A stretch of DNA of 64,000 nucleotides, taken from Blastococcus colisei. GTDB taxonomy: Bacteria > Actinomycetota > Actinomycetes > Mycobacteriales > Geodermatophilaceae. The DNA is taken from positions 248,001-312,000 of the forward strand of contig NZ_VFQE01000002.1 in assembly GCF_006717095.1 (NCBI RefSeq), read 5' to 3'. The position numbers and the translations under genes were made by a program. Below, in pieces: positions 26,601-33,809 of this stretch. The notes beneath the pieces are model-generated. The model was given only the letters and a program-made list of their open reading frames with translations. It did not search any database and was not told the origin of the DNA. The number at the start of each line of letters is the position of its first letter. Position 1 is the first letter of the stretch.

Positions 26601-27123
26601 CGAAGAGCCGTCCGCCGGAGGACTCGAGGTCGTAGACCGCGCCGTTGATGCCGGACGGCACGAAAGCGCCGATCCGCTCGCCGGTTGCCAGCGACACCTG
26701 GACGAGGTTGCGGGCCGACGATCCGTTGACCGAGGAGAAGGTCCCGCCGAGGTAGACCGTGTTGTCGGGCCCGGCGAGGACGGCGTTCACGACCCCGTTC
26801 ACCGCGGGGACGAACGACCGGTCGATGGCACCCGAGACGGGGTCGTACGCGAAGACGGAGCGCTGGGCGAACGTCGCGCCGCCGTTCGCCGCCGCGTCGC
26901 GGACCTGGGTGAAGTCACCGGCCACCACGATCCGGCCGCCGGCCTCGGCGAAGTCGAGCACGCGGTTGTCGAGGACCTCGGGGGTCCCGACTCGCGGGGC
27001 GGCAGAGACCGTGGTGACCTGGGCGGCCCCGGCGGAGGCCGGTGCCGCGGTCACGCCCACGACGGTGAGGAGCGCGCAGGCCAGCACCGTGCACGCCCGC
27101 GCCAACTTCCAGAACCTGCCCAT
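22735..27123 (-). CDS. giant secreted beta-propeller / malectin / PKD multidomain protein 2
   Basis: A 1462-residue paralogue of the protein at 16595-21373. The ATG at 27123 gives the signal peptide MGRFWKLARACTVLAC... cut after ASA; a GTG at 27156 would add 11 residues. Order: propeller-like N-terminal region; a malectin-like carbohydrate-binding domain at about 468-640 (LHRINAGG, VRLYLANRC, VNAIEILE) inserted where the paralogue has only a short loop; the rest of the propeller; PKD 1 (about 861-941); unnamed 200-residue domain; PKD 2 (about 1156-1241); a second unnamed domain to the end. The last 910 coding bases are nearly identical to the paralogue. No cell-wall anchor. The malectin domain supports binding to a surface glycan. 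Confidence 0.8.
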   Translation of the reverse strand: MGRFWKLARACTVLACALLTVVGVTAAPASAGAAQVTTVSAAPRVGTPEVLDNRVLDFAEAGGRIVVAGDFTQVRDAAANGGATFAQRSVFAYDPVSGAIDRSFVPAVNGVVNAVLAGPDNTVYLGGTFSSVNGSSARNLVQVSLATGERIGAFVPSGINGAVYDLESSGGRLFVGGTFDSVQSAPHGGLAALNPTTGAVDEYLGVDVSVNHNWYEGSEGSRGAVGVRDLAMSPDGSRLVAIGNFTLADGLVRDQVVSVLLQPGQAVVDPDWRTRRYEAACFSWAYDFYVREVDFAPDSSYFVIVTTGGHNVGTLCDTAARWDVADTGDDVQPRWAADAGGDTLHSVAVTGGAVYVGGHQRWMNNTLGNDSPGPGAVPRPGLAALDPRTGVPLAWNPGRHPRGIGAEALLATANGLYVGSDTEYIGARDHRRPRLAYFPLAGAAGLPSEDSGTLPANVFLGGRTTPTGGGTDNRQVLHRINAGGAAIAALDGGPGWAADTGAMRNTGSNSASYPAGSAAVDGSVPSTTPFQVFDTERWDPGTEPEMQWALPVAAGMTVEVRLYLANRCTCTDQPGARVFDVDLEGATVLDDYDITADVGHDVGTMKSFTVTSDGTVDLLFRHVIENPLVNAIEILEAGDEPAPVEAGIDDLVARWVDGAAIGADTEVGAGGLEWSRVRGAFMAGDTLFYGYPTDSGTYSLFRRTFDGVGFGEPTVLDPYNDPAWSDVDTGSGQTFRGTRSAFYNQLSTVSGMFLGDGRLYYTRTGSPALYWRGFSVDSGIVGVDEFVTVPSGFAEVSGLFLSGDSLYGASRTTGDLMRVPFAGGTVTGAPTVVSGPSVDGRSWATRALFLGPGEGPPAPNQTPVADFSFDCVGTTCGFDGSGSSDQDGQVSGWEWDLGDGTTASGSSVRHTFDDGGEYQVGLRVTDDDGATSTVTQTVVVDATAPVAGIALRGSVGTTARPVRAISVQVPDAVQAGDGLVLVLSVNSGLTGTVPAGWELAATQTDRSKVTTQVFSRVASAGDAGSTVTVDVPGEVSSALGLQLLAYSGTSTSGPIASVTGAATGSGTSHTTPVMQAESGSLVVSVWSDKQAAAREFTAPGGVEVRSSLAGAGNGDVATLVADSGAPVPAGQVGGLTATVPTSSSRSTAMTVVLAPGSTAPPVDAVPEAVISSSCAELTCEFDGSGSTDGEGAVASFAWEFGDGVSGSGAVVEHTFAAAGDYEVALAVTDSAGQVSRQTATVTVAAAPTVGAGIGLRGSAGTAARPVRAISVDVPDAVQAGDGLVLVLSVNSGLTGTVPVGWELAGSATDGGQMTTQVFARVATAEDAGSTVTVDVGGSSSSALTLQLMAYSGTSAEGPVASVTGAGGGRGLTAHTTPTADAAAGSWVLSVWSDKAPHERLWVPPAELAERSNIAGAGNGDVATLVADSGAPVPAGQVGGLTATVATASSRATTLTVVLAAAG

Positions 27124-27276
27124 GTCCCCGTACGTCCTTTCCGCAGCGGGGCTCACTGGTGGTTCCGCCCCCCGAATTGCCGCGCGAGCATCACAGACAG
27201 TGACCCCCAGGCGGCACCACCGGAGGGGGGATGTCCCCCGACCGTGTGCACGCCGCCGGAGCCGGCGTCCGACCTG

Positions 27277-28257
27277 TCAGGGACGGCAGCCGGCCAGGGC
27301 AGCCGCGGCCCAGGCCCGCTGGGAGCCCTCGTCGGTCATCGCCCAGTCCCCCTGGTGCCCGGTGTCCTGCCAGTAGAGCCACACGCGGATCTCCGGGTGC
27401 TCGGCGATCCAGGCCGCGTCCGCCCGGATCGCCTCCGCCCGGGCCCGCTGCCGTGCCTGGTCGGGTCGCTCAGCCTCCGGCAGGACGTACTGGCCGTACT
27501 CGGGTATCACCATCGGCTCGCCGGTCGGCCTCATGGCCTCGTACCAGTGCAGGAAGTTCGGGCTGGTCGTCATGGGTCGTGGGTCGGCCCCGTACCAGTC
27601 CAGCCCCGCGAAATCGGCGAACTCGGCACCCGGCCACCACGCCTGCGGATCGCCGACGTAGTGCGAGGGCTCGGCCGGATCCCACCAGTAGGACATGTAG
27701 ACCGGGCCCCACCGGATCGTCTCGTTGGCGTCCTTGACCACCCGGTACAGGTGTCGCTGCAGGGCGACGAACTCCGCGGCCGTCATGTCGTTCTCGGGCT
27801 CGTGGTAGGCGGTCGCGTAGACCCCGGTCCGCGGGACGCTGCGGGCCCAGGCGGCGATCTCGTCGTCGTAGCGGCCCTGTGCCGCGCCGGCGTGATCACC
27901 GTCCGGGGGCTTCCAGGAGACGAAGGAGTGCAGTCCGGCGACGGCGTCGCCGGCAGCGTCGGACTCCGCGAACGACGGAGGCAGCGCCGGATCGAAGCTG
28001 CGCCGCATGGTCAGCGGCCCCATGAGCCGGTCCACCTCACGGAAAGTCTCGAGCCGGTCGTCGCGCCCGAGGTCGTCCACGTGGGCCCCAACGGCCAGGC
28101 AGTCGACCGCGTACCGCTCCCGGCCCTCCCACCACCAGGCGGTTCCCACGAGCGCGCACACGAGGACGGCGGCCGGCAGGACCAGACGACGCGAGGCGCG
28201 GGGCCTCGAGCGCTGCCGGCCCGTCGCGCCCATCCGCTCCACGCTGTCCCCAGCCAT
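27277..28257 (-). CDS. membrane-anchored clan-A-like glycoside hydrolase
   Basis: A 326-residue protein with one N-terminal membrane or signal-anchor segment (about 25-43, ending in WWW) and an extracellular TIM-barrel-like domain. Glu153 in YHEPEND and Glu253 in IPEYGQY are placed like the acid/base and nucleophile of GH26-type and related clan A enzymes; the aromatic-rich strands MSYWWDP and GLDWYGAD line such clefts. It is divergent from the polysaccharide operon and close to secreted protein 2, so it may trim or release the polysaccharide, as hydrolases encoded in such loci often do. The exact GH family and substrate are not certain. The ATG at 28257 is preceded by AGAGGGA. Confidence 0.7.
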   Translation of the reverse strand: MAGDSVERMGATGRQRSRPRASRRLVLPAAVLVCALVGTAWWWEGRERYAVDCLAVGAHVDDLGRDDRLETFREVDRLMGPLTMRRSFDPALPPSFAESDAAGDAVAGLHSFVSWKPPDGDHAGAAQGRYDDEIAAWARSVPRTGVYATAYHEPENDMTAAEFVALQRHLYRVVKDANETIRWGPVYMSYWWDPAEPSHYVGDPQAWWPGAEFADFAGLDWYGADPRPMTTSPNFLHWYEAMRPTGEPMVIPEYGQYVLPEAERPDQARQRARAEAIRADAAWIAEHPEIRVWLYWQDTGHQGDWAMTDEGSQRAWAAAALAGCRP

Positions 28258-28547
28258 GCGTCCCTCTGCTCTCTCGACACGGCCACGGAGGCGACGGGCG
28301 ACGGGCGACGAAAAGCGCGATCCGGGTCGCGGCCCGGACCCATTCTTCCATGGCCGAGAAAGGCCTCCTGACGCTCGTCGACCCCCTCCCCCATCCGGGT
28401 GACGGCGCAATTCGCGCGCCCGCTCCCGACATCGCGAGAATGGTAGGAATTGAAGGCGAGTACGGTACGGCGCCGGTGTCCGGAGAATGCCCCCGGATTG
28501 CGAGAGGCGACCACCGCCGGGCGACAGCGACTGGGGGACTTGGACAC

Positions 28548-30188
28548 ATGGCGACAGAACGCTCCGCCCAGCTCGGCGACTACACCTTTCTGCTCCGGCG
28601 GCAGTGGTGGGTCGTGGTGGCCGCCGTGGCCGTGGCGATCGGGCTGGCCGCGACGTACACCGCCGTCGCCACCCCTGAGTACACGTCGACCACGTCGGTC
28701 CTGGTTTCACCCACCGGCACCGCCGGTACGAGCAGCTCCGGCCCACGCACGACGATCAACATGGACACCGAGGCGCAGATCATCACCTCCACCGAGGTGA
28801 TGGAGGCTGTTGCGGACTGGCTGAACTTCGCCGGCGATCCTCGGGAACTCGCCGAGCGGGTGAGCATCTCCGTCCCGCCCAACACCGAGATCCTGGACAT
28901 CAGCTTCACCGGGCTGACCGCCGCCGACGCCCGTTGGGGCGCGGAGGCCTTCGCCTCCGCCTACCTGCTCAACCGCGAGGACGCCGCCGCGAGCAGCGTC
29001 CGGGCGCAGCAGGAGTCTCTGCAGGCCCGGATCGCCGACCTGGACGCACGGCTGGCCGCCCTCAGCGAGGCCACCGCCGCACTGCCCTCCGACTCCGCCT
29101 CCCGCGCCTACAACCAGGCACAGGCTGCCAACCTCAACGACCAGCTCGGCGACCTGAGCGCGCAGCTCAACGCGCTGGACGCATTCGCCGTCCGCCCTGG
29201 TGAGGTGATCACGCAGGCGTCGTTGCCGGCCTCGCCGAGCAGCCCTCAGCCGCTGCTGAGCCTGGCCGCCGGCGCGCTGGGTGGGCTCCTCCTGGGCGTC
29301 GGCCTGGCCGTCCTGCGCCAGCGATCCGACCGCTACGTCCGCCAGCCCGATGACGTCGACCGCCAGACCGGCCTGCCGGTCCTGGCCGACCTCCCGGCAT
29401 CGATGGATCCCGACCGCGTGCGGCTGGCCACGTCGGCCAGCCTGGAGGGGCGGAACTTCACCCGGCTGCGCAACATCGTGACCGCCGGCAGCATCCGGGA
29501 GGCCCGCGTGGTCCTCGTGGCCGGCGTGGGAGCCCCGGCCGGCGCCATCGCGGCGAACCTCGCCGCGTCGCTGGCCCGCTCCGGCGAACCGACCGTCCTC
29601 GTCTGCGGCGACGTCCACGCCGACACCGATGTGCAGCTGTTCGGTCGCAGCAGCGACGGCCTGGCCGAGGTGCTGGTCGGGCGAGCGACCGCGGCGGACG
29701 CCATGCGGTCGGTGCCGTCACTGCCGGACCTGCAGGTCCTCGGGCCCGGACGCGACCGCGACCTCGCCGCCGAACTGCTCCAGACCTCGGCACCGCGCGC
29801 CCTGATCGATGACCTGCTCGAGACGGCGACGTGGGTGGTCATGGAGGCTCCGGCCACCGACGCCGGCGCGGACGCCCAGACCCTGGCGCGGTACGCCGAC
29901 TTCGCCCTGCTCGTCGTCCAGGTCAACGTCACCACCACCCAGGCGATCGTCGACGCCCGCGCACAGTTCGAGTCCATGCGGACGCCCGTCGTCGGTGCCG
30001 CCGTGCTTCCCGCCCCGGCACGGGAACGCGGGACGGAGGCCGGCGACACCACGGACGAGGGCGAGGAGCTGCCGGCCAGTCCCGAGCGGGCGGTCGGGCC
30101 GACCGACGCGGTCCGGAAGAACCTCCGACCGGAGTCCTTGGGTGTCCAGGGTCCCTCCGCGCCCTCCCCGGCGGGCACGCGGCGGTGA
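28548..30188 (+). CDS. Wzz/CpsC-type polysaccharide co-polymerase fused to a CpsD-like domain lacking its Walker A
   Basis: A 546-residue membrane protein. The N-terminal Wzz region has TM1 at about 20-40, a periplasmic coiled region, and TM2 at about 230-258 preceded by the proline-rich LPASPSSPQP stretch typical of chain-length regulators. The cytoplasmic C-terminal region (about 300-520) has the fold pattern of bacterial tyrosine kinases. However, the Walker A position reads GVGAPAGAIAANLA near 324, with no Lys-Ser/Thr, and the A' motif reads VLVCGDVHADT. There is no Tyr-rich tail. It probably controls chain length structurally rather than as a kinase. First gene of a five-gene operon; its stop overlaps the next GTG. 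Confidence 0.82.
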   Translation: MATERSAQLGDYTFLLRRQWWVVVAAVAVAIGLAATYTAVATPEYTSTTSVLVSPTGTAGTSSSGPRTTINMDTEAQIITSTEVMEAVADWLNFAGDPRELAERVSISVPPNTEILDISFTGLTAADARWGAEAFASAYLLNREDAAASSVRAQQESLQARIADLDARLAALSEATAALPSDSASRAYNQAQAANLNDQLGDLSAQLNALDAFAVRPGEVITQASLPASPSSPQPLLSLAAGALGGLLLGVGLAVLRQRSDRYVRQPDDVDRQTGLPVLADLPASMDPDRVRLATSASLEGRNFTRLRNIVTAGSIREARVVLVAGVGAPAGAIAANLAASLARSGEPTVLVCGDVHADTDVQLFGRSSDGLAEVLVGRATAADAMRSVPSLPDLQVLGPGRDRDLAAELLQTSAPRALIDDLLETATWVVMEAPATDAGADAQTLARYADFALLVVQVNVTTTQAIVDARAQFESMRTPVVGAAVLPAPARERGTEAGDTTDEGEELPASPERAVGPTDAVRKNLRPESLGVQGPSAPSPAGTRR

Positions 30189-31609
30189 CCGCGCCGCCGA
30201 CGGCGGCAACGGCTCCCGGGTGGTCCCCCCGGCACGACCGGCCGGTCCGGCCGCGGCTCCTGCCCCTGTCCCCCGGCTGGCCGCTGACGGCCCTCCTCCT
30301 GCTCTACCCGCTGTGGTGGGTCCTGGGCATGGGCACGCTCATCCTCTTCGTGCTCGCCCTTCCCATGGTGGTCCACCTGGCGCGCCGGCGACCGGTCGCC
30401 GTTCCTCGAGGCTTCGGAATCTGGGTGTTCTTCCTGGTGTGGGTGGTGGCCAGCACCCTCATGCTGGGGATGGACCCGCCGGGTGTTCTCGCCGAGTCCG
30501 CGGCCGGCCGCATCATCCCGGTGGCCTACTACCTGGCGGGGTACCTCGCGGCGACGATCGTGCTGCTCTACGTCGGCAACCTGACCGAGGAGGAGTACCC
30601 GCGTCGACGCCTGGTGCGGAACATGGGCGTCTTCTTCGTGGTCGTGGTCGTCGGCGGCCTGCTGGGCATCCTCGTGCCGGCGTTCGACCTGACATCGCCC
30701 GTGGAGCTGCTGCTCCCGGGGTGGATGTCGTCCAACGGGTTCGTGCAGAGCCTGGTCCACCCCGTCTCGGCGCAGTTGCACGACGTGCTGGGGTACGAGG
30801 CGCCCCGCCCGGCGGCGCCTTTCGGGTACACCAACATCTGGGGCAACGCGTTCGCCCTGCTGCTGGGCTGGTTCGTCCTGAGCTTCTTCCGCGGAGCCGG
30901 CACGCCCCGCAGGATCGCCGGCGCGGCGATCCTCGCGCTCGCCGCGATCCCCGTCGTGTACTCGCTGAACCGGGGCCTGTGGATCAGCCTGGGCCTGGCG
31001 CTGGCCTTCATGACCGTCCGGCTCGCCGTCCGGGGCCGGGTGGCCGCGCTGGGTGCGCTGGTCGTCGCCCTGGCCGTGGCGGCCGTCGTGGTCCTGGCCA
31101 GCCCGCTCAGCGGCATCGTCGCGGACCGGCTGGACAACCCGCACAGCAACGACATCCGGACGTTCACCACCGTGAAGACCCTGGAGGTGGTCGGGCACTC
31201 GCCGGTGCTGGGTCTCGGGGCGACGCGCTCAGCCATGGGCAGCGCCAACTCGATCGCCGTCGGGGAGACCCCCGACTGCCCGTCGTGCGGCAACCCCATC
31301 CTGGGCAGCAACGGCCAGGTGTGGCTCGTGCTCATCTCCCAGGGTTACGGCGGCCTGGTCCTGTTCCTGAGCTTCTTCGTCTACTGCGGCTGGGTGTACC
31401 GGCGTGATCAGTCGGCCATCGGGGACGCCGGGCTGCTGACCCTCCTGCTGTGTCTGTTCTTCATGTTCATCTACAACGCGGTGGCGATCCCGCTGACCAT
31501 CGCGTTCCTGTCGATCGGCCTCCTGTGGCGCAACCAGCGCGACGGCGGGGGCTCCGTCCTCCCGGCAGCGCGCCGGACCGCCCATCCCCTGCAGGAGTTC
31601 CCGGCATGA
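30185..31609 (+). CDS. O-antigen polymerase/ligase-like membrane protein (Wzy-type)
   Basis: A 474-residue integral membrane protein with about 11-12 hydrophobic segments and a large external loop (about 165-215, containing a Gly-Tyr-Glu-Ala-Pro-Arg patch). A second loop with EVVGHSPVLGLGATRS near 340 resembles the pocket loop of the Wzy_C/RfaL superfamily. It would polymerise flipped lipid-linked repeat units at the outer face of the membrane. GTG at 30185 overlaps the upstream stop (GTGA) and its own stop overlaps the next ATG (ATGA), implying coupled translation. Sequence divergence prevents choosing between polymerase and ligase. Confidence 0.75.
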   Translation: MTAPPTAATAPGWSPRHDRPVRPRLLPLSPGWPLTALLLLYPLWWVLGMGTLILFVLALPMVVHLARRRPVAVPRGFGIWVFFLVWVVASTLMLGMDPPGVLAESAAGRIIPVAYYLAGYLAATIVLLYVGNLTEEEYPRRRLVRNMGVFFVVVVVGGLLGILVPAFDLTSPVELLLPGWMSSNGFVQSLVHPVSAQLHDVLGYEAPRPAAPFGYTNIWGNAFALLLGWFVLSFFRGAGTPRRIAGAAILALAAIPVVYSLNRGLWISLGLALAFMTVRLAVRGRVAALGALVVALAVAAVVVLASPLSGIVADRLDNPHSNDIRTFTTVKTLEVVGHSPVLGLGATRSAMGSANSIAVGETPDCPSCGNPILGSNGQVWLVLISQGYGGLVLFLSFFVYCGWVYRRDQSAIGDAGLLTLLLCLFFMFIYNAVAIPLTIAFLSIGLLWRNQRDGGGSVLPAARRTAHPLQEFPA

Positions 31610-32889
31610 CCCCCGCATCGAACGCCACGACCGAGCAGCCGCGCACCGACGCGGCGCTGCGCCTGGAGTACCTGCACGAGGTGGCCCGGCTGCTCTGGCC
31701 TGCGCCGGCCTCGGTCTGGACCGGACGCGCCGGCGAGCCCGCCCCGGCGGGGATGGCAGGCGACTTCGTCGTGGTGCCCTCCCTCGACCGCCCGCGCCTC
31801 CTGGTCCCGCTGGGCTCGGCGCGTGCCGCCGCCACGGCGGTGCGCCGGTACAGCGAACCGGGCAGCCTGCCGGCCCGCCTCCGGCTGGACGCGCTGGCCC
31901 TCGCGATGCGCGCCGGCCTGGGGCCCGCCGTCATGCGTGACCGCCTCCGGGTGGGCACCGCAACCCCCGACAGCGTGGCTTCGGACAGCATGCCTCCGCC
32001 GGACACCATCGAGACCCACCTGGCTGAGGCGCTCGGCCGGCCGGTGCGGGTCAGCCTGCACGTCGGGCCGGCCCGTGCGAACCGCAAGCCGGTCCTGCAA
32101 CTGCTGTCCGACGCCGGCGAGGTGCTGGGATTCGCGAAGGTCGGCATCAACGACCTCACGCGCCGCCTGGTCGTCGACGAGGCACGCTCGCTCACCGAGC
32201 TCGCGGCGGCGGACTTCACCCGCATCGAGGTTCCCCGGGTGCTGCACCACGGCACATGGCGGGGCCTGGAGGTCCTGGCGCAGTCCCCGCTGCCGATCTG
32301 GCAGAAGCGGGTGCCGCTCTCCCCCGCCGGGCTCGGCGCGGCGATGCTCGAGGTGGCGCAGGTCTGCGGGACAGGCGAGGAGCCGCTGACCACCAGCCGC
32401 TTCTGGACCGGTCTGGACGGCGCGCTGGACGGCCTCGCCGACGACGACACGGTCACCCAGCTGCGCGCGGCGTTCGCCTCGCTCACCGCCGCCGCCGCGG
32501 GAACCGTCGTCCCACTCGGGGCCTGGCACGGGGACTGGACGCCGTGGAACTGCGCCTCGGTGCGGGGACGGGTCCTCGTGTGGGACTGGGAGCGGTTCGA
32601 GCACGGCGTACCGCTGGGCTTCGACGCGCTGCACTTCCACCTGCAGCGGGCGGTCGTGGGCCGGCGGGCCGACGCGCGGCTGGCGGTCGCCGGCTGCCTG
32701 TCCGACGCGCCCGCGCTGCTGGCCCCGTTCGGCATCGGTCGCGACGAGGCGGCGGTCGTGGCGCTGAGCTACCTGGTGGCACTGGCCACGCGCTACCTGC
32801 AGGACGGGCAGGCCGAGGCGGGGGCGCGGCTCGGCGTCCTCGGCCGGTGGCTGCTGCCCGAGCTCGTCGGACGGGTGTCTCAGCTGTGA
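31606..32889 (+). CDS. aminoglycoside-phosphotransferase-fold protein in the polysaccharide operon
   Basis: A 427-residue protein. The C-terminal half has the APH/choline-kinase catalytic motifs: HGDWTPWN at 308-315 (Brenner-like H-G-D...N) and VWDWERFE with Asp327 in the metal-binding DFG-like place. The N-terminal 150 residues are not recognisable. Phosphotransferases of this fold in capsule loci may modify a sugar or lipid intermediate, but no substrate can be inferred. The ATG at 31606 has AGGAG 8 nt upstream and overlaps the polymerase stop. The GTG of the next gene overlaps its own stop. Confidence 0.72.
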   Translation: MTPASNATTEQPRTDAALRLEYLHEVARLLWPAPASVWTGRAGEPAPAGMAGDFVVVPSLDRPRLLVPLGSARAAATAVRRYSEPGSLPARLRLDALALAMRAGLGPAVMRDRLRVGTATPDSVASDSMPPPDTIETHLAEALGRPVRVSLHVGPARANRKPVLQLLSDAGEVLGFAKVGINDLTRRLVVDEARSLTELAAADFTRIEVPRVLHHGTWRGLEVLAQSPLPIWQKRVPLSPAGLGAAMLEVAQVCGTGEEPLTTSRFWTGLDGALDGLADDDTVTQLRAAFASLTAAAAGTVVPLGAWHGDWTPWNCASVRGRVLVWDWERFEHGVPLGFDALHFHLQRAVVGRRADARLAVAGCLSDAPALLAPFGIGRDEAAVVALSYLVALATRYLQDGQAEAGARLGVLGRWLLPELVGRVSQL

Positions 32890-33809
32890 GCTCCACCCTG
32901 CCGATGAAGCCCATGACGACAACCGGAAGGCCGACGACCATGAAGCGCGTCACGGACGTGTCACCGCAGAACCTGGCACGCATCCAGCGGGCGTCGGTCG
33001 CCGCCGGCCGGGTGACCAGCGGGCTTCGCATGATGCCCGACTTCCTCATCGTGGGCGCCCAGCGGAGCGGCACCACGTCGATGTACCGGGCCCTGGGTCA
33101 GCACCCGAACGTGCTGCGGGCGGTCCTGCACAAGGGCGTCCACTACTTCGACGTGAACTACGGCAGGTCGCTCTCCTGGTACCGCAGCCACTTCCCGACC
33201 CGGCTGTCGGCGACCCGCGTCGAGCGCCGCACCGGTGCACCGGCCCAGACGTTCGAGTCCAGCCCCTATTACATGTTCCACCCTCTCGCCCCCGAACGCA
33301 TCGAGCGGGACCTGCCGGGGGTCAAGCTCCTGGTACTGGTCCGCGACCCCGTGGAACGGGCCTACTCGGCGCACGCGCACGAGCTGGCGCGGGGCTTCGA
33401 GGCCGAGCCCTTCGAGCGCGCGCTCGAACTGGAGGAGGGCCGGCTGCGCGGGGAGACCGAGCGGCTGTGCGACGACCCCGGCTACGAGAGCCACCACCAC
33501 CGGCACAACGCCTACGTCACCCGCGGGCAGTACATCGACTACCTGGAGCCGCTGGCCGACCGCGTGGGCCGCGACCGCGTGCACGTGGTCGACAGCCACG
33601 ACTTCTTCTCCCGGCCGGAGGACGTCTACGACGAGGTGCTGGACTTCCTCGGCCTCCCGCGCGCCGGGCACCCGCCGTTCGAACGGCACAACGCCCGTCC
33701 CCGATCGGCGATGCCCGAGCCGCTGCGCGCGTCCCTGACCGCCCACTACGCGCCCTACGACGAGCGGCTGGCGGCATGGTGGGGTCGCGCGCCGAGCTGG
33801 CGGCGGTGA
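32886..33809 (+). CDS. PAPS-dependent sulfotransferase (1)
   Basis: About 307 residues. The 5'-phosphosulfate loop GAQRSGTTSMY (near residues 56-66) and the 3'-phosphate motif RDPVERAYSAHAHEL (near 153-167) are those of the sulfotransferase superfamily; the YESHHHRHNAYVTRGQYIDYL region resembles bacterial and heparan-type carbohydrate sulfotransferases. It would transfer sulfate from PAPS to a sugar of the polysaccharide or its lipid-linked unit. GTG at 32886 overlaps the upstream stop; an ATG at 32941 with GGAAGG upstream is an equally possible start. The end can overlap the flippase GTG. Confidence 0.85.
   Translation: MSSTLPMKPMTTTGRPTTMKRVTDVSPQNLARIQRASVAAGRVTSGLRMMPDFLIVGAQRSGTTSMYRALGQHPNVLRAVLHKGVHYFDVNYGRSLSWYRSHFPTRLSATRVERRTGAPAQTFESSPYYMFHPLAPERIERDLPGVKLLVLVRDPVERAYSAHAHELARGFEAEPFERALELEEGRLRGETERLCDDPGYESHHHRHNAYVTRGQYIDYLEPLADRVGRDRVHVVDSHDFFSRPEDVYDEVLDFLGLPRAGHPPFERHNARPRSAMPEPLRASLTAHYAPYDERLAAWWGRAPSWRR

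Noticed and set aside
16595-27123. Sortase-anchored surface proteins
   Set aside because: Neither giant protein has an LPxTG-type motif, C-terminal hydrophobic helix or basic tail.
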